Under the pieces are notes generated by a model, which was given only the letters and a program-made list of their open reading frames with translations, did not search any database and was not told where the DNA came from. DNA of 64,000 nucleotides. Origin: Acanthamoeba sp. SK_2022b (Eukaryota > Discosea > Longamoebia > Acanthamoebidae). The position numbers and the translations under genes are program-made. Positions 53,797 through 64,000 of this stretch are shown here, in pieces (the stretch's first letter is position 1; each line of letters starts with the position of its first letter). The stretch lies in assembly GCA_027943245.1 (NCBI GenBank), contig JANDJZ010001755.1:124001-188000 (forward strand), written 5' to 3'.

Positions 53797-54470
53797 TGTA
53801 CGAATTTGACTGGGCGTCGATCGTCCCAAGCTTCCCTTATTTGCTGCAGGGCATGGTGATCACGCTGAAGATCACCGTGACCGCCATCGTGGTCGGCATT
53901 CTGTGGGGTACCGTGCTGGCGGTGATGCGTTTGTCGCCGTTCAAACCGATCAGCTGGTTCGCCACCCTGTACGTCAACCTGTTCCGCTCGGTGCCGCTGG
54001 TGATGGTGCTGCTGTGGTTCTATCTGGTGGTTCCAAGCTTATTACAACAGGTTCTAGGGTTATCGCCGAAAACCGATATTCGCCTGATCTCGGCTATGGT
54101 AGCCTTTTCCCTGTTTGAAGCGGCCTATTATTCGGAAATCATCCGCGCCGGCATTATCAGCATCTCACGCGGCCAATCCTCCGCCGCGCTGGCGCTGGGC
54201 ATGACCCATTGGCAATCCATGCGGCTGGTGATCCTGCCGCAGGCATTCCGCGCCATGGTGCCGCTGCTGCTGACCCAGGGCATCGTACTGTTCCAGGATA
54301 CCTCGCTGGTTTACGTACTGAGCCTGGCCGACTTCTTCCGCACCGCGTCGACCATCGGCGAACGCGACGGCACCCAGGTTGAAATGATCCTGTTCGCCGG
54401 CTTTGTCTATTTTGTTATCAGCCTCGCCGCCTCGGCGCTGGTAAGCTATTTGAAGAAAAGGACTGTTTGA
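53796..54470 (+). CDS. gltK: Glutamate/aspartate ABC transporter permease GltK
   Basis: Second permease subunit, 224 residues with about five membrane spans. The EAA loop is [24 protein letters not shown]. It starts within the stop codon of gltJ and ends within the start of gltL (TGATG), so all three are translationally coupled. Confidence 0.97.
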   Translation: MYEFDWASIVPSFPYLLQGMVITLKITVTAIVVGILWGTVLAVMRLSPFKPISWFATLYVNLFRSVPLVMVLLWFYLVVPSLLQQVLGLSPKTDIRLISAMVAFSLFEAAYYSEIIRAGIISISRGQSSAALALGMTHWQSMRLVILPQAFRAMVPLLLTQGIVLFQDTSLVYVLSLADFFRTASTIGERDGTQVEMILFAGFVYFVISLAASALVSYLKKRTV

Positions 54471-55195
54471 TGATATCCCTGAAAAATGTTTCTAAGTGGT
54501 ACGGTCACTTTCAGGTGTTGACCGATTGCACCACCGAAGTGAAAAAAGGCGAAGTGGTCGTCGTCTGCGGTCCTTCAGGTTCCGGCAAGTCCACCCTGAT
54601 CAAAACCGTCAACGGCCTCGAGCCGATCCAGCAGGGCGACATCCTGGTGAACGGCACGCCGGTCAACGACAAGAAAACCAACCTGGCGCAGCTGCGTGCC
54701 AAGGTCGGCATGGTGTTCCAACACTTCGAGCTGTTCCCGCACCTGTCTATCATCGACAACCTGACGCTGGCGCAGGTGAAAGTGCTCAAGCGCGACAAGA
54801 CCGCCTCGCGCGAGAAGGGCCTGAAGCTGCTGGAGCGCGTCGGCCTCTCCGCCCATGCCAACAAGTTCCCCGGTCAGCTGTCCGGCGGCCAGCAGCAGCG
54901 CGTCGCCATCGCCCGCGCGCTGTGCATGGATCCTATCGCCATGCTGTTCGATGAACCGACCTCGGCGCTCGATCCGGAAATGATCAACGAAGTGCTGGAC
55001 GTCATGGTCGAACTGGCGAACGAAGGCATGACCATGATGGTGGTGACCCACGAAATGGGCTTCGCCCGTAAGGTGGCGAATCGGGTGATCTTTATGGACG
55101 AAGGCAAAATCGTCGAAGACCGCAACAAAGACGATTTCTTCAACAACCCCGAGTCCGAGCGCGCCAAGGACTTCCTGGCCAAGATCCTGCACTGA
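54470..55195 (+). CDS. gltL: Glutamate/aspartate ABC transporter ATP-binding protein GltL
   Basis: Cytoplasmic ATPase of the transporter, 241 residues. Walker [11 protein letters not shown]-loop [10 protein letters not shown], signature [15 protein letters not shown], Walker [13 protein letters not shown] and switch His in VTHEMGFA are all intact. The ATG at 54470 overlaps the gltK stop. A terminator follows at 55215. Confidence 0.98.
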   Translation: MISLKNVSKWYGHFQVLTDCTTEVKKGEVVVVCGPSGSGKSTLIKTVNGLEPIQQGDILVNGTPVNDKKTNLAQLRAKVGMVFQHFELFPHLSIIDNLTLAQVKVLKRDKTASREKGLKLLERVGLSAHANKFPGQLSGGQQQRVAIARALCMDPIAMLFDEPTSALDPEMINEVLDVMVELANEGMTMMVVTHEMGFARKVANRVIFMDEGKIVEDRNKDDFFNNPESERAKDFLAKILH

Positions 55196-55214
55196 TCGCG
55201 CAGTGCCCTAAACC

Positions 55215-55241
55215 CAAGCGCCCCAAGGGGCGCTTGTTTTT
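55215..55241 (+). terminator. Rho-independent terminator of gltIJKL
   Basis: AAGCGCCCC-AA-GGGGCGCTT is followed by GTTTTT, 19 bases after gltL. Confidence 0.93.
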
Positions 55242-55389
55242 CGGCACCCATGCGCCTGAATGCCTCTCATTGCCGTCTCAACAAAGTTAGGATTTATCTT
55301 AAACTCCCCGTCGCGATGACCGTAAATAACGCGCGATCCTGCAGGCTGTCCTACCTTTGATGATTAACTCACCCACCAGAGAGGCTGGC

Positions 55390-55851
55390 ATGATTCAACT
55401 GGTACAAGCGGAGTACAGCATCAAATCCGGTTATCCGATTGTTCGACGCACGTTGGAAGACAAGAAGAAACTGATTGAAAAACCGGGTTTCGGGCCTGAG
55501 TCCTGTTGCGCCACCATCGAATACCAGCTGCGCGGCAGCACTCGCTATGCCTTTGGCAATAGCCAGATGAAAATGGAGATGCCGCCGGATATCTACACCC
55601 ATAACTGGGTCAAGCTACATGCCGAAATGGCCGCGCTGGTTGCGGCGATAAGGCGCATCGAACGCTTTGACGCCGATAAGGAGCAGGTGCCGATCACCAA
55701 CGTGTATATCGAGCTGCGCCCCTGCGAGGCCAACTGCATGCAGGCACTGCAAAATATCTTGCCCGACGGCACTACCGTCTATTACTCCTTCTTGCACCCA
55801 ACCGAGGTGGAAGAATGGAAACGCAGCGCTCATGAACTCTGCGGTGTCTGA
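55390..55851 (+). CDS. Putative zinc-dependent deaminase-fold protein, function unknown
   Basis: A 153-residue soluble protein that I do not recognise by name. It has a possible cytidine-deaminase-like zinc site: His77-Ala-Glu79 in KLHAEMAALVAAIRR, then Cys112 and Cys116 in YIELRPCEANCMQAL. The H-A-E then P-C-x(2-4)-C order, the intervening helix and a beta-strand before PC fit the deaminase superfamily; the N-terminal half looks beta-rich with two adjacent Cys (ESCCATIEY). AGAGAGG before 55390 favours this ATG over one 30 bases upstream. It stands between gltL and a nucleoside hydrolase gene, which hints at nucleoside or base substrates, but the substrate cannot be told. Confidence 0.75.
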   Translation: MIQLVQAEYSIKSGYPIVRRTLEDKKKLIEKPGFGPESCCATIEYQLRGSTRYAFGNSQMKMEMPPDIYTHNWVKLHAEMAALVAAIRRIERFDADKEQVPITNVYIELRPCEANCMQALQNILPDGTTVYYSFLHPTEVEEWKRSAHELCGV

Positions 55852-55950
55852 ACGCCTTATCCCGTCGCGCAAACGCCCGGCACTAAAAGCGCTTGTTTCT
55901 CCCCGGTTTTGATCCGATGCTCGCAGGATAACAAACAGAGGAGAAAGAAC

Positions 55951-56883
55951 ATGCCCCGCCCTATTATCATCGATTGCGATCCCGGCCTCGACGACGCCAT
56001 CGCGCTGGCTATGGCGCTGCGTTCGCCGGAGCTGGACGTCAAAGCCATCACCACCTCCGCCGGCAACCAGACGCCGGAGAAAACCCTGCATAACGCGCTG
56101 GGTCTGTTGACCCTGATGCAGCGCGAGGACATACCGGTCGCCGCCGGTGCCGGCGGCCCGCTAATGCGCGAACTGGTGATCGCCGACTATGTCCACGGCA
56201 AAACCGGCATGGGCAACACCCACCTGCCGACGCCGACAATCAAACCCGATCCCCGCGGCGCCGTCGAGCTGATCGCCGACCTGCTGCGCGCCAGCCCGCA
56301 GCCGATAACCCTGGTGGTGACCGGCCCAATGACCAACATCGCTCTGCTGTTGGCCCAGCATGCCGAGCTGAAAAGCCGCATCGAGCGCATCGTATTTATG
56401 GGCGGCGGCATGAACGCCGGCAATACCACGCCGGTCGCGGAGTTCAACATCTTCGTCGATCCCGAAGCCGCCGAAATGGTGCTGAAATCCGGCGTGCCGC
56501 TGACCATGGCCGGGCTGAACGTCACCCATCAGGCGCTGGTGTTGCCGCAGGATATCGAGCGCATTCGCCAGATAGACAATCCGGTCGCGCAGGCGGTCGC
56601 GGAGATGCTCGATTTTTACCTGCCGCTGTACCTCAGCCATCCGCGCGGCCTGCCCGGCGCGGCGATGCACGATCCCTGCACCATCGCCTGGCTGCTGGCG
56701 CCGCAGCTGTTTACCGGCGTAGAGCGCTGGGTGGGGGTGGAAACCAAAGGGGAATACACCGTCGGCATGACGGTGGTGGACTATTTCCAGCAAACCGGCA
56801 ACGCGGCCAACGTGGAAGTGCTGACCGGCATCAACCGCGAAGGCTTTATCGAGCTGCTGGCCGAGCGCGTAGCGCGTTATTGA
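55951..56883 (+). CDS. rihA: Pyrimidine-type ribonucleoside hydrolase (RihA-like)
   Basis: Hydrolyses ribonucleosides to base and ribose. The start at 55951 with GAGGAGA gives 310 residues. The calcium-binding Asp cluster is in [12 protein letters not shown], and [23 protein letters not shown] and [11 protein letters not shown] (third Asp) are intact. Conserved [11 protein letters not shown] and VHGKTGMG match E. coli RihA, with RihB as the second choice. It follows the deaminase-like gene by 99 bases. Confidence 0.92.
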   Translation: MPRPIIIDCDPGLDDAIALAMALRSPELDVKAITTSAGNQTPEKTLHNALGLLTLMQREDIPVAAGAGGPLMRELVIADYVHGKTGMGNTHLPTPTIKPDPRGAVELIADLLRASPQPITLVVTGPMTNIALLLAQHAELKSRIERIVFMGGGMNAGNTTPVAEFNIFVDPEAAEMVLKSGVPLTMAGLNVTHQALVLPQDIERIRQIDNPVAQAVAEMLDFYLPLYLSHPRGLPGAAMHDPCTIAWLLAPQLFTGVERWVGVETKGEYTVGMTVVDYFQQTGNAANVEVLTGINREGFIELLAERVARY

Positions 56884-56890
56884 TCCCATC

Positions 56891-56908
56891 GGGGCGCGCT
56901 TGCGCCCC
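56891..56908 (+). terminator. Probable terminator after rihA
   Basis: GGGGCGC-GCTT-GCGCCCC forms a 7-bp stem 7 bases after the gene; a T run follows only after about 8 bases. Confidence 0.5.
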
Positions 56909-57010
56909 TCATTCAAGTTTTTTGATTTAACTCAGCGAATTTTTGCGCTATCACTGTTCCTGGCTTGCCTCTACCATGCGTTTACACCGACTGACATCGT
57001 TACCGATTAG

Positions 57011-57736
<726 letters not shown>

Positions 57737-57750
57737 ACGCCGGCCTTAGC

Positions 57751-57772
57751 GTTCCCCGCCGCAGCGGGGAAC
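57751..57772. terminator. Stem-loop between convergent azoR and ybeL
   Basis: GTTCCCCGC-CGCA-GCGGGGAAC is a perfect 9-bp stem. There is no long T run on either side; it probably ends transcripts from both directions weakly. Confidence 0.5.
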
Positions 57773-57776
57773 GTCA

Positions 57777-58259
57777 TCAAGGTTCAAACGGCCGGCGCTG
57801 GAACTGGTCGTGACCGCATTTCGGGCAGAGCGGCAACACCTCCGGCGTGTAGAACGCCAGGTGGTAATGGCACTGCTCGCACACCAGATTGCCCAGCCCC
57901 ACCACTTCACCGCTGTGGTAAACGCCGTGGTGGCTGACATCCTTGAACACTTCGCGCCACTCCAGCTGGGTTTTGTCGGTGATATCCGCCAGCTCTTGCC
58001 ACAGGCTCTCTTTGATCACCCGCATAAACACGCTGTCGGTAAACTCATCCCGGCTTTCCTGATAGCTGCGGGCGAACTCTTCCAGATCGCGTCGCACCGC
58101 CTGCGTCACCTGCCGCACTTCGTCGCGGGTCAGATCTTCGGCCTCGTTCAACCGCCGCTCCGCGCTGGCCACCAGTTCGTCGATATCGCGTTCACCGTTT
58201 TTCAGGCGTTCGGTCAGCGATGCCACCAATTCGCGGTAATACTGAGCAACCTTGTTCAT
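57777..58259 (-). CDS. ybeL: Zinc-ribbon protein YbeL (DUF1451)
   Basis: A 160-residue protein nearly colinear with E. coli YbeL. An N-terminal helical region (MNKVAQYYRELVASLTERLKNG) is followed by a zinc ribbon with CEQCHYHL and CPKCGHDQFQRRPFEP. The function is unknown. Alone on the minus strand, divergent from leuS and convergent with azoR. Confidence 0.95.
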   Translation of the reverse strand: MNKVAQYYRELVASLTERLKNGERDIDELVASAERRLNEAEDLTRDEVRQVTQAVRRDLEEFARSYQESRDEFTDSVFMRVIKESLWQELADITDKTQLEWREVFKDVSHHGVYHSGEVVGLGNLVCEQCHYHLAFYTPEVLPLCPKCGHDQFQRRPFEP

Positions 58260-58358
58260 AGACTCTCCTCGATAAACGCTGCGCCGGACTTGGCTGTAGG
58301 GATACCCCTAAGCTACTTGTTCTTATTTTAGCCGTAAATGACTGATGTCACTTGGCAA

Positions 58359-58405
58359 GACGCGGGATCCGCAGGTTGTGAGCCGCGTCATGGCGGCGTT
58401 TTTTT
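58359..58405 (+). other. Alternative hairpins and T tract upstream of leuS
   Basis: GACGCGG (58359-58365) can pair with CCGCGTC (58383-58389). The same bases can instead form GCCGC-N6-GCGGC (58382-58397), followed by G and seven T residues, a terminator shape. The two structures exclude each other, as in attenuators. It lies 140 bases before leuS on the same strand. It may alternatively be the 3' end of a short RNA. TTGTTG-N18-TATGCT near 58430-58465 may be a second promoter downstream. Confidence 0.4.
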
Positions 58406-58543
58406 AAATGCGCCCAGTCAGGCGCTTGGAGTTGTTGCCGGGAGGTCTTATCAGCTATGCTATGCGGATCTACGAATACTAAATGTTCATTGCGTTGCCT
58501 CTGACCGGGGCAACGGTTTACACCTACAGGACCACCGGCCGCC

Positions 58544-61126
58544 ATGCAAGAGCAATACCGTCCAGAAGACATAGAATCGAACGTACAGCTTCACTGGCAA
58601 GAGAAGCAGACTTTCAAAGTTACCGAAGACGACAGCAAGGAAAAGTACTACTGCCTATCCATGCTGCCTTACCCGTCCGGCCGACTGCACATGGGCCACG
58701 TTCGTAACTACACTATCGGCGACGTGATCTCGCGCTATCAGCGCATGCTGGGCAAAAACGTACTGCAGCCGATCGGCTGGGATGCGTTCGGCCTGCCGGC
58801 GGAAGGCGCGGCGGTGAAAAACAACACCGCGCCGGCCCCGTGGACCTACGACAACATCGAATACATGAAGAACCAGCTGAAACTGCTGGGCTTCGGCTAC
58901 GACTGGGATCGCGAAATCGCCACCTGCCAGCCGGAATACTACCGCTGGGAACAGTGGTTCTTCACCAAGCTGTATGAAAAAGGCCTGGTCTACAAGAAGA
59001 CCTCGGCGGTGAACTGGTGCCCGCACGATCTGACCGTGCTGGCCAACGAACAGGTTATCGACGGCTGCTGCTGGCGCTGCGACACCAAGGTCGAGCGTAA
59101 AGAGATCCCGCAGTGGTTCATCAAAATCACCGCCTACGCCGATCAGCTGCTGAACGATCTGGACACGCTTGAAAGCTGGCCAGAGCAGGTGAAAACCATG
59201 CAGCGCAACTGGATTGGCCGCTCCGAAGGCGTGGAAATCACCTTCGACGTGGCGGACAGCGAAGAGAAGCTGACGGTTTACACCACCCGTCCCGACACCT
59301 TCATGGGCGCCACCTACGTGGCGGTCGCCGCGGGCCACCCGCTGGCGCAACAGGGCGCTCGCAATAACCCGGCGCTGACCGACTTCATCGAAGAATGCCG
59401 CAACACCAAAGTTGCCGAAGCCGAAATGGCGACGATGGAGAAGAAAGGCATGCCGACCGGCCTGTTCGTTGTCCACCCGCTGAGCGGCGAGAAGCTGCCG
59501 GTGTGGGTCGCCAACTTCGTGCTGATGGAATACGGCACCGGCGCCGTGATGGCGGTACCGGCGCACGACCAACGCGACTGGGAATTCGCCACCAAATACG
59601 ATTTGCCGATCAAACCGGTGATCCTGAACCTCGACGGCAGCCGACCTGACGTGAGCGCCGAAGCGATGACCGACAAAGGCGCGCTGTTCAACTCCGGCGA
59701 ATTCGACGGCCTGGACAATGAAGCGGGCTTCAACGCCATCGCCGACAAACTGGTCGCCAAGGGCGTGGGCCAGCGCAAGGTCAACTACCGTCTGCGCGAT
59801 TGGGGCGTCTCCCGTCAGCGTTACTGGGGCGCGCCAATCCCGATGGTGACGCTGGAAGACGGCACCGTGATGCCGACGCCGGAAGATCAGCTGCCGGTGA
59901 TCCTGCCGGAAGACGTGGTCATGGACGGCATCACCAGCCCGATCAAGGCCGATCCTGAGTGGGCGAAGACCACCGTCGACGGCCAACCTGCGCTGCGTGA
60001 AACCGACACTTTCGACACCTTTATGGAGTCTTCCTGGTACTACGCGCGCTACACCTGCCCGCAGTATGATCAGGGTATGCTGGATCCGGCCGCCGCCAAC
60101 TACTGGCTGCCGGTCGATCAATATATCGGCGGTATCGAACACGCCATCATGCACCTGATGTACTTCCGCTTCTTCCACAAGCTGATGCGCGATGCAGGCC
60201 TGGTGGATTCCGACGAGCCGGCCAAGCGTCTGCTGTGTCAGGGCATGGTGCTGGCCGACGCCTTCTACTACACCGGCAACAGCGGCGAGCGCGTCTGGGT
60301 ATCTCCGGTTGACGCCACCGTCGAGCGCGACGACAAGGGCCGCATCATCAAGGCCACCGATCCGCAAGGCCGTGAACTGGTCTATGCTGGCATGAGCAAA
60401 ATGTCGAAGTCGAAGAACAACGGCATCGACCCGCAGGAGATGGTGGAAAAATACGGCGCGGATACCGTGCGTCTGTTCATGATGTTCGCTTCACCGGCAG
60501 AAATGACGCTGGAGTGGCAGGAATCCGGCGTGGAAGGAGCTAACCGCTTCCTGAAACGCGTGTGGAAACTGGCCTACGATCATGTGGAAAAAGGCGCGGT
60601 ACAGCCGCTCGACGTAGCGGCGCTGAACGAAGATCAGAAAGCGCTGCGCCGCGATCTGCACAAAACCATCGCCAAGGTAACCGACGATATCGGCCGCCGT
60701 CAGACCTTCAACACCGCGATCGCCGCCGTGATGGAGCTGATGAACAAGCTGGCCCGCGCGCCGCAGGAGAGCGAGCAGGATCGCGCGCTGCTGCAGGAAG
60801 CGCTGCTGGCCGTGGTTCGCATGCTGTACCCGTTCACCCCGCACGTGTGCTTCACCCTGTGGCAGGCGCTGGGCGGCGAAGGCGACGTGGACACCGCGCC
60901 ATGGCCGGTTGCCGACGAACAGGCGATGGTCGAAGACTCCAAGCTGGTGGTGGTGCAGGTGAACGGCAAGGTTCGCGCTAAAATCACCGTATCTGCCGAT
61001 GCGACCGAAGAGCAGGTGCGCGCGCGCGCTGCCGAAGAGCATCTGGTGGCTAAATATCTGGACGGCGTCACGATTCGCAAAGTGATCTACGTTCCGGGCA
61101 AACTGCTTAACCTGGTTGTGGGTTAA
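58544..61126 (+). CDS. leuS: Leucyl-tRNA synthetase
   Basis: Class I synthetase of 860 residues, exactly the E. coli length. HIGH-type motif [15 protein letters not shown] near residue 45, CP1 editing domain (about 220-415, with [16 protein letters not shown]), KMSKS at Lys619 ([10 protein letters not shown]), zinc-type insert CPHDLTV...CCWRCD, and anticodon-binding and C-terminal domains. First gene of leuS-lptE-holA-nadD. Confidence 0.98.
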   Translation: MQEQYRPEDIESNVQLHWQEKQTFKVTEDDSKEKYYCLSMLPYPSGRLHMGHVRNYTIGDVISRYQRMLGKNVLQPIGWDAFGLPAEGAAVKNNTAPAPWTYDNIEYMKNQLKLLGFGYDWDREIATCQPEYYRWEQWFFTKLYEKGLVYKKTSAVNWCPHDLTVLANEQVIDGCCWRCDTKVERKEIPQWFIKITAYADQLLNDLDTLESWPEQVKTMQRNWIGRSEGVEITFDVADSEEKLTVYTTRPDTFMGATYVAVAAGHPLAQQGARNNPALTDFIEECRNTKVAEAEMATMEKKGMPTGLFVVHPLSGEKLPVWVANFVLMEYGTGAVMAVPAHDQRDWEFATKYDLPIKPVILNLDGSRPDVSAEAMTDKGALFNSGEFDGLDNEAGFNAIADKLVAKGVGQRKVNYRLRDWGVSRQRYWGAPIPMVTLEDGTVMPTPEDQLPVILPEDVVMDGITSPIKADPEWAKTTVDGQPALRETDTFDTFMESSWYYARYTCPQYDQGMLDPAAANYWLPVDQYIGGIEHAIMHLMYFRFFHKLMRDAGLVDSDEPAKRLLCQGMVLADAFYYTGNSGERVWVSPVDATVERDDKGRIIKATDPQGRELVYAGMSKMSKSKNNGIDPQEMVEKYGADTVRLFMMFASPAEMTLEWQESGVEGANRFLKRVWKLAYDHVEKGAVQPLDVAALNEDQKALRRDLHKTIAKVTDDIGRRQTFNTAIAAVMELMNKLARAPQESEQDRALLQEALLAVVRMLYPFTPHVCFTLWQALGGEGDVDTAPWPVADEQAMVEDSKLVVVQVNGKVRAKITVSADATEEQVRARAAEEHLVAKYLDGVTIRKVIYVPGKLLNLVVG

Positions 61127-61140
61127 CACAAGGAGGAGTT

Positions 61141-61701
61141 GTGCGACAACGTATTCTGACGCTGTTGCTGGGGTTGGCGGTGCTGGTCACCGCCGGCTGC
61201 GGTTTTCACCTGCGTGGCACCACGCAGGTGCCGAATGAAATGAAGACGCTGATCCTGGACAGTTCGGATCCTTACGGCCCGTTGACGCGCGCGGTGCGTG
61301 AGCAGCTGCGTCTTAACGAAGTGACTATCGTCAGCGATCCGAAACGTAAAGACGTGCCTTCCCTGCGCATCGTCGGCGCGACGGAAAGCCAGGATACCGC
61401 TTTTATCTTCCAGGACGGTAAAACCGCCGAGTACCAGCTGGTGCTGACCGTGCAGGCACAGGTGCTGATCCCGGGCCATGACCTGTATCCGCTGTCTGTG
61501 AAAGTGTTCCGTTCCTTCTTCGACAACCCGCTGACCGCGCTGGCCAAGGACTCCGAACAGGAGATCATTCGCCAGGAAATGCGTGAGCAGGCGGCGCAAC
61601 AGCTGGTGCGCAAACTGCTGACCGTGCATGCGGCGGAAGAAGAGAACCGGCAGAAAGCCGCTGCCGCCGGCGAACGAGCGGCAAGCCAAACCGCACAATG
61701 A
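61141..61701 (+). CDS. lptE: LPS-assembly lipoprotein LptE, GTG start
   Basis: Outer-membrane lipoprotein that plugs the LptD barrel for lipopolysaccharide insertion. 186 residues from GTG with AAGGAGGAG upstream. The lipobox is VTAG-Cys20 followed by GFHLRG. The C-terminal tail is rich in Ala, Glu and Arg. It is 14 bases after leuS and overlaps holA by 4 bases. Confidence 0.96.
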   Translation: MRQRILTLLLGLAVLVTAGCGFHLRGTTQVPNEMKTLILDSSDPYGPLTRAVREQLRLNEVTIVSDPKRKDVPSLRIVGATESQDTAFIFQDGKTAEYQLVLTVQAQVLIPGHDLYPLSVKVFRSFFDNPLTALAKDSEQEIIRQEMREQAAQQLVRKLLTVHAAEEENRQKAAAAGERAASQTAQ

Positions 61702-62732
61702 TCCGCATTTATCCGGAACAACTTGCCGCGCAGCTCCGAGAGGGGCTGCGCGCTTGTTATTTATTGAGCGGCAATGAACCGCTGCTGCTGCAGGAAAGCC
61801 AGGATTTGCTCCGACAGGCCGCGCAACAGCAGCAGTTCAGTGAGCACTACAGCATTTCCCTTGACGCCCATACCGACTGGGACGCCATCTTCGGCATCTG
61901 CCAGGCGATGAGCCTGTTCGCCAGCCGCCAGACGCTGCTGCTGATCTTCCCGGAAAACGGCCCGACGGCGCCGATCGGCGAACAGCTGACCAAACTCGCC
62001 ACGCTGCTGCACGAGGATATTCTGCTGATCCTGCGCGGCCCGCGCCTCACCAAAGCGCAGGAAAACAGCGCCTGGTTCAAGGCGCTCAGCCCGCACGGTG
62101 CCCTCGTCAGTTGCCAGACGCCGGAACAGGCGCAGCTGCCGCGCTGGGTCGCCACGCGCGCCAAGGCGATGAAGCTGGAGCTGGACGATGCCGCCAATCA
62201 GCTGCTGTGCTACTGCTACGAAGGCAACCTGCTGGCGTTGTCGCAGGCGCTGGAGCGGCTGTCGCTGCTGCACCCGGACGGCAAGCTCACGCTGCCGCGC
62301 GTCGAACAGGCGGTGAACGACGCCGCCCACTTCACGCCGTTCCACTGGCTGGATGCCCTGCTGGCCGGCAAAAGCAAGCGCGCCTGGCATATCTTGCAGC
62401 AGCTGCAGCAAGAGGACGTGGAGCCGGTGATCCTGCTGCGCACTCTGCAGCGCGAACTGCTGCTGCTGCTGACGCTGCAGCGCCGCATGGCTTCCGCGCC
62501 GCTGCGCACGCTGTTCGATCAGCACAAAGTCTGGCAGAATCGCCGCCCGCTGGTGACCCAGGCGTTGCAACGCCTGTCCGGCCCCCAGCTGCAGCAGGCG
62601 GTACAGCTGCTGACGCAAATCGAGCTGACCCTCAAGCAGGACTATGGCCAGTCGGTCTGGCCGGAACTGGAAACCCTGTCGATGCTGCTGTGCGGCAAAC
62701 CCCTGGCCACGAGTTTTAGCGATGCCCACTAA
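61698..62732 (+). CDS. holA: DNA polymerase III subunit delta
   Basis: Clamp-loader delta subunit that opens the beta clamp. 344 residues. N-terminal segment [33 protein letters not shown] is conserved; the clamp-interacting element near residues 70-75 reads MSLFASRQ. The C-terminal helical collar domain is present. It overlaps lptE by 4 bases and nadD by 11. Confidence 0.96.
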   Translation: MIRIYPEQLAAQLREGLRACYLLSGNEPLLLQESQDLLRQAAQQQQFSEHYSISLDAHTDWDAIFGICQAMSLFASRQTLLLIFPENGPTAPIGEQLTKLATLLHEDILLILRGPRLTKAQENSAWFKALSPHGALVSCQTPEQAQLPRWVATRAKAMKLELDDAANQLLCYCYEGNLLALSQALERLSLLHPDGKLTLPRVEQAVNDAAHFTPFHWLDALLAGKSKRAWHILQQLQQEDVEPVILLRTLQRELLLLLTLQRRMASAPLRTLFDQHKVWQNRRPLVTQALQRLSGPQLQQAVQLLTQIELTLKQDYGQSVWPELETLSMLLCGKPLATSFSDAH

Positions 62733-63384
62733 TCCGGAACACCCCACCGTTTTGCACGCGCTGTTCGGCGGCACCTTTGACCCGATCCACTACGGCCACC
62801 TGCGGCCGGTCGAAGCGTTGGCCGCCGAAGTGGGCCTGAATCGCGTCACGCTGCTGCCTAACCACGTGCCGCCGCACCGCCCGCAGCCGGAGGCCAATGC
62901 GCAGCAGCGCCTGAAGATGGTGGAGCTGGCGATCGCCGGCAACCCGCTGTTTGCGGTCGACGATCGCGAACTGCACCGCACTACTCCCTCCTACACCATC
63001 GAGACGTTGGAAACGATTCGTAAAGAGCGTGGCGCCGCCCAGCCGCTGGCGTTTATTATTGGCCAGGACTCGCTGCTGACGCTGCATAAGTGGCACCGCT
63101 GGCAGGCGCTGTTGGACGTCTGCCATCTGCTGGTGCTGGCGCGCCCGGGCTATAACGATCGCATGGACACGCCGGAGCTGCAGCAGTGGCTGGAACGCCA
63201 TCGCACCGCCGACCCGGCGCTGCTCAGCCGTCGCCCACACGGCCATATCTATTTGGCCGATACGCCGGAGCTGGAAATTTCCGCCACCGAGATCCGCCAG
63301 CGCCGCCATCAGGGCCTTAACTGCGACGACCTGCTGCCACGCCCGGTGCAGCGCTACATCGAGTTGCAGGGTTTATATCGCTAG
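62722..63384 (+). CDS. nadD: Nicotinate-nucleotide adenylyltransferase
   Basis: Makes deamido-NAD from nicotinate mononucleotide and ATP. The ATG at 62722 gives 220 residues; the open frame continues upstream inside holA but lacks homology. Nucleotidyltransferase motifs are [14 protein letters not shown] and the C-terminal ISATEIRQR. It overlaps holA by 11 bases. E. coli has cobC between nadD and rsfS; that gene is absent here. Confidence 0.96.
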   Translation: MPTNPEHPTVLHALFGGTFDPIHYGHLRPVEALAAEVGLNRVTLLPNHVPPHRPQPEANAQQRLKMVELAIAGNPLFAVDDRELHRTTPSYTIETLETIRKERGAAQPLAFIIGQDSLLTLHKWHRWQALLDVCHLLVLARPGYNDRMDTPELQQWLERHRTADPALLSRRPHGHIYLADTPELEISATEIRQRRHQGLNCDDLLPRPVQRYIELQGLYR

Positions 63385-63395
63385 CGAAAGGTGCG

Positions 63396-63404
63396 TGATA
63401 TACT
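63396..63404 (+). promoter_or_regulatory. Extended -10 promoter for rsfS
   Basis: TG-A-TATACT is an extended -10 element with no good -35. It starts 12 bases after nadD, and transcription from it would include the structured leader at 63426-63487. Confidence 0.5.
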
Positions 63405-63425
63405 GCGCCGCTATTTTTCAGGTAT

Positions 63426-63487
63426 CCGCTGAAAACCCCGGAAACCTTAGCTGGCCGGGCAGTCACCAGTTAGCTGGCTTTCAGCGG
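63426..63487 (+). other. Structured RNA leader of rsfS
   Basis: CCGCTGAAA (63426-63434) and TTTCAGCGG (63479-63487) are perfect 9-base complements. They enclose CCCGG...CCGGG and CCAG-TTAG-CTGG, so a three-way junction can be drawn. The 9-mer TTAGCTGGC occurs twice inside (63447 and 63470). A further GC-rich hairpin follows before the rsfS ribosome site. The family, if any, is not recognised. Confidence 0.4.
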
Positions 63488-63578
63488 CAGCCTGCCGAAA
63501 CCATTATCCGGTTACGCCGCGGCGCGCGCATTTTGCCCGCCGCAGCCGACTGAACAGAACACACCCGAGGGGGAACCT

Positions 63579-63896
63579 TTGCAAGGTAAAGCGCTCCAAG
63601 ATTTCGTCATCGATAAAATCGATGACCTGAAAGGCCAAGACATTATCGCTCTGGACGTCCAGGGCAAATCCAGCATCACCGATTGCATGATCATCTGCAC
63701 CGGCACCTCGACTCGCCACGTGATGTCGATCGCCAGCCACGTGGTGCAGGAATCCCGTGCCGCAGGCATGGAGCTGTACGGTATGAAAGGCCAGGAAGCC
63801 TCCGACTGGATCGTGGTCGATCTGGGCGAAGTGATCGTGCACGTGATGCAGGAAGAGAGCCGTCGCCTGTACGAGCTGGAAAAACTCTGGAGCTAA
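63579..63896 (+). CDS. rsfS: Ribosomal silencing factor RsfS, TTG start
   Basis: Binds L14 of the 50S subunit and blocks subunit joining in poor conditions. 105 residues from TTG with GAGGGGG upstream; the E. coli gene has the same start ([16 protein letters not shown]). Conserved [15 protein letters not shown] and [16 protein letters not shown] are present. It is 3 bases before rlmH. Confidence 0.97.
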   Translation: MQGKALQDFVIDKIDDLKGQDIIALDVQGKSSITDCMIICTGTSTRHVMSIASHVVQESRAAGMELYGMKGQEASDWIVVDLGEVIVHVMQEESRRLYELEKLWS

Positions 63897-63899
63897 GCG

Positions 63900-64000
63900 G
63901 TGAAACTGCAATTGGTGGCGGTCGGCACCAAAATGCCAGACTGGGTGCAAACCGGCTTTATGGATTACCTGCACCGCTTTCCCAAAGATATGCCGTTTGA
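63900..64000 (+). CDS. rlmH: 23S rRNA pseudouridine-1915 N3-methyltransferase, 3'-truncated
   Basis: The first 33 codons of rlmH, from a GTG at 63900: [16 protein letters not shown], then [11 protein letters not shown] at the window end. This matches the N-terminus of E. coli RlmH, a SPOUT methyltransferase acting on 70S ribosomes (full length about 156 residues). It follows rsfS by 3 bases, the conserved pairing. Confidence 0.93.
   Translation, partial: MKLQLVAVGTKMPDWVQTGFMDYLHRFPKDMPF

Noticed and set aside
58338..58574. 78-codon frame before leuS as a leader peptide
   Set aside because: Not enriched for Leu codons, no clear ribosome site, and it overlaps the leuS start in another frame. 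Kept only as context for the hairpin finding.
58655..60367. 570-residue minus-strand frame over leuS
   Set aside because: Antisense shadow of leuS.

Overview
The window is ordinary chromosome from a high-GC enterobacterium, almost certainly Serratia marcescens or a very close relative. The evidence is a 554-codon-type glnS, an enterobacterial gene order around fur, nag, asnB, glt and leuS, and two hallmark Serratia chitinolytic genes: the 885-residue chitobiase Chb, with its Asp539-Glu540 catalytic pair, and the leaderless GH18 chitinase ChiC. No phage, insertion sequence, CRISPR array or plasmid gene was seen. Base composition and coding style look even throughout.

Layout. 0-1.2 kb: 3' part of gltA. 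1.2-6.8 kb (minus): pxpBCA, DUF969, DUF979, pcp and nei, which look like one pyroglutamate (5-oxoproline) recovery operon with its own promoter. 6.9-11.1 kb (minus): a DUF523-DUF1722 protein, photolyase, a periplasmic class II cyclic-nucleotide phosphodiesterase and ybgI. 11.2-19.8 kb: ybfA divergent from kdpFABC-kdpDE, with a recognisable KdpE box and a terminator hairpin between kdpC and kdpD. 19.9-20.9 kb: a His-rich PadR/YqjI-type regulator with DUF3861 and a triple operator. 21-26.4 kb: pgm, seqA, ybfF, ybfE, fldA, fur.

26.4-41.6 kb is a chitin/N-acetylglucosamine block: chb-chiQ-chiP (chitobiase, lipoprotein, chitoporin, with a ChiX sRNA pairing site on the chiP start), glnS, nagE facing nagBACD, and chiC. 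Polymer cutting (ChiC), oligosaccharide uptake (ChiP), periplasmic splitting (Chb), GlcNAc import (NagE), catabolism (NagA, NagB) and the regulator NagC all lie within 15 kb.

41.8-51.6 kb: asnB, a two-tRNA operon (Leu-TAG, Gln-CTG) under a stringent-type promoter, ubiF facing miaB, yjdM, and ybeZ-ybeY-corC-lnt. 51.6-55.2 kb: gltIJKL, with a strong sigma-54 promoter motif, NtrC-like dyads, a GcvB-type C/A-rich leader and a SroC-like terminator. 55.4-57.7 kb: an unrecognised small deaminase-fold protein, a ribonucleoside hydrolase, and an azoreductase with an unusual C-terminal tail. 57.8-64 kb: ybeL, leuS-lptE-holA-nadD, rsfS-rlmH (rlmH cut by the window edge).

The most novel-looking items are the deaminase-like ORF at 55390-55851, the pyroglutamate operon with two uncharacterised membrane proteins, the triple PadR operator, the sigma-54/NtrC arrangement before gltI, and structured leaders before leuS and rsfS. 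No clearly new multi-gene defence or toxin system was found. Start codons were moved inward from the longest frame where a ribosome site or family alignment supported it. Comparisons with E. coli proteins are from memory of those families, not from a search.
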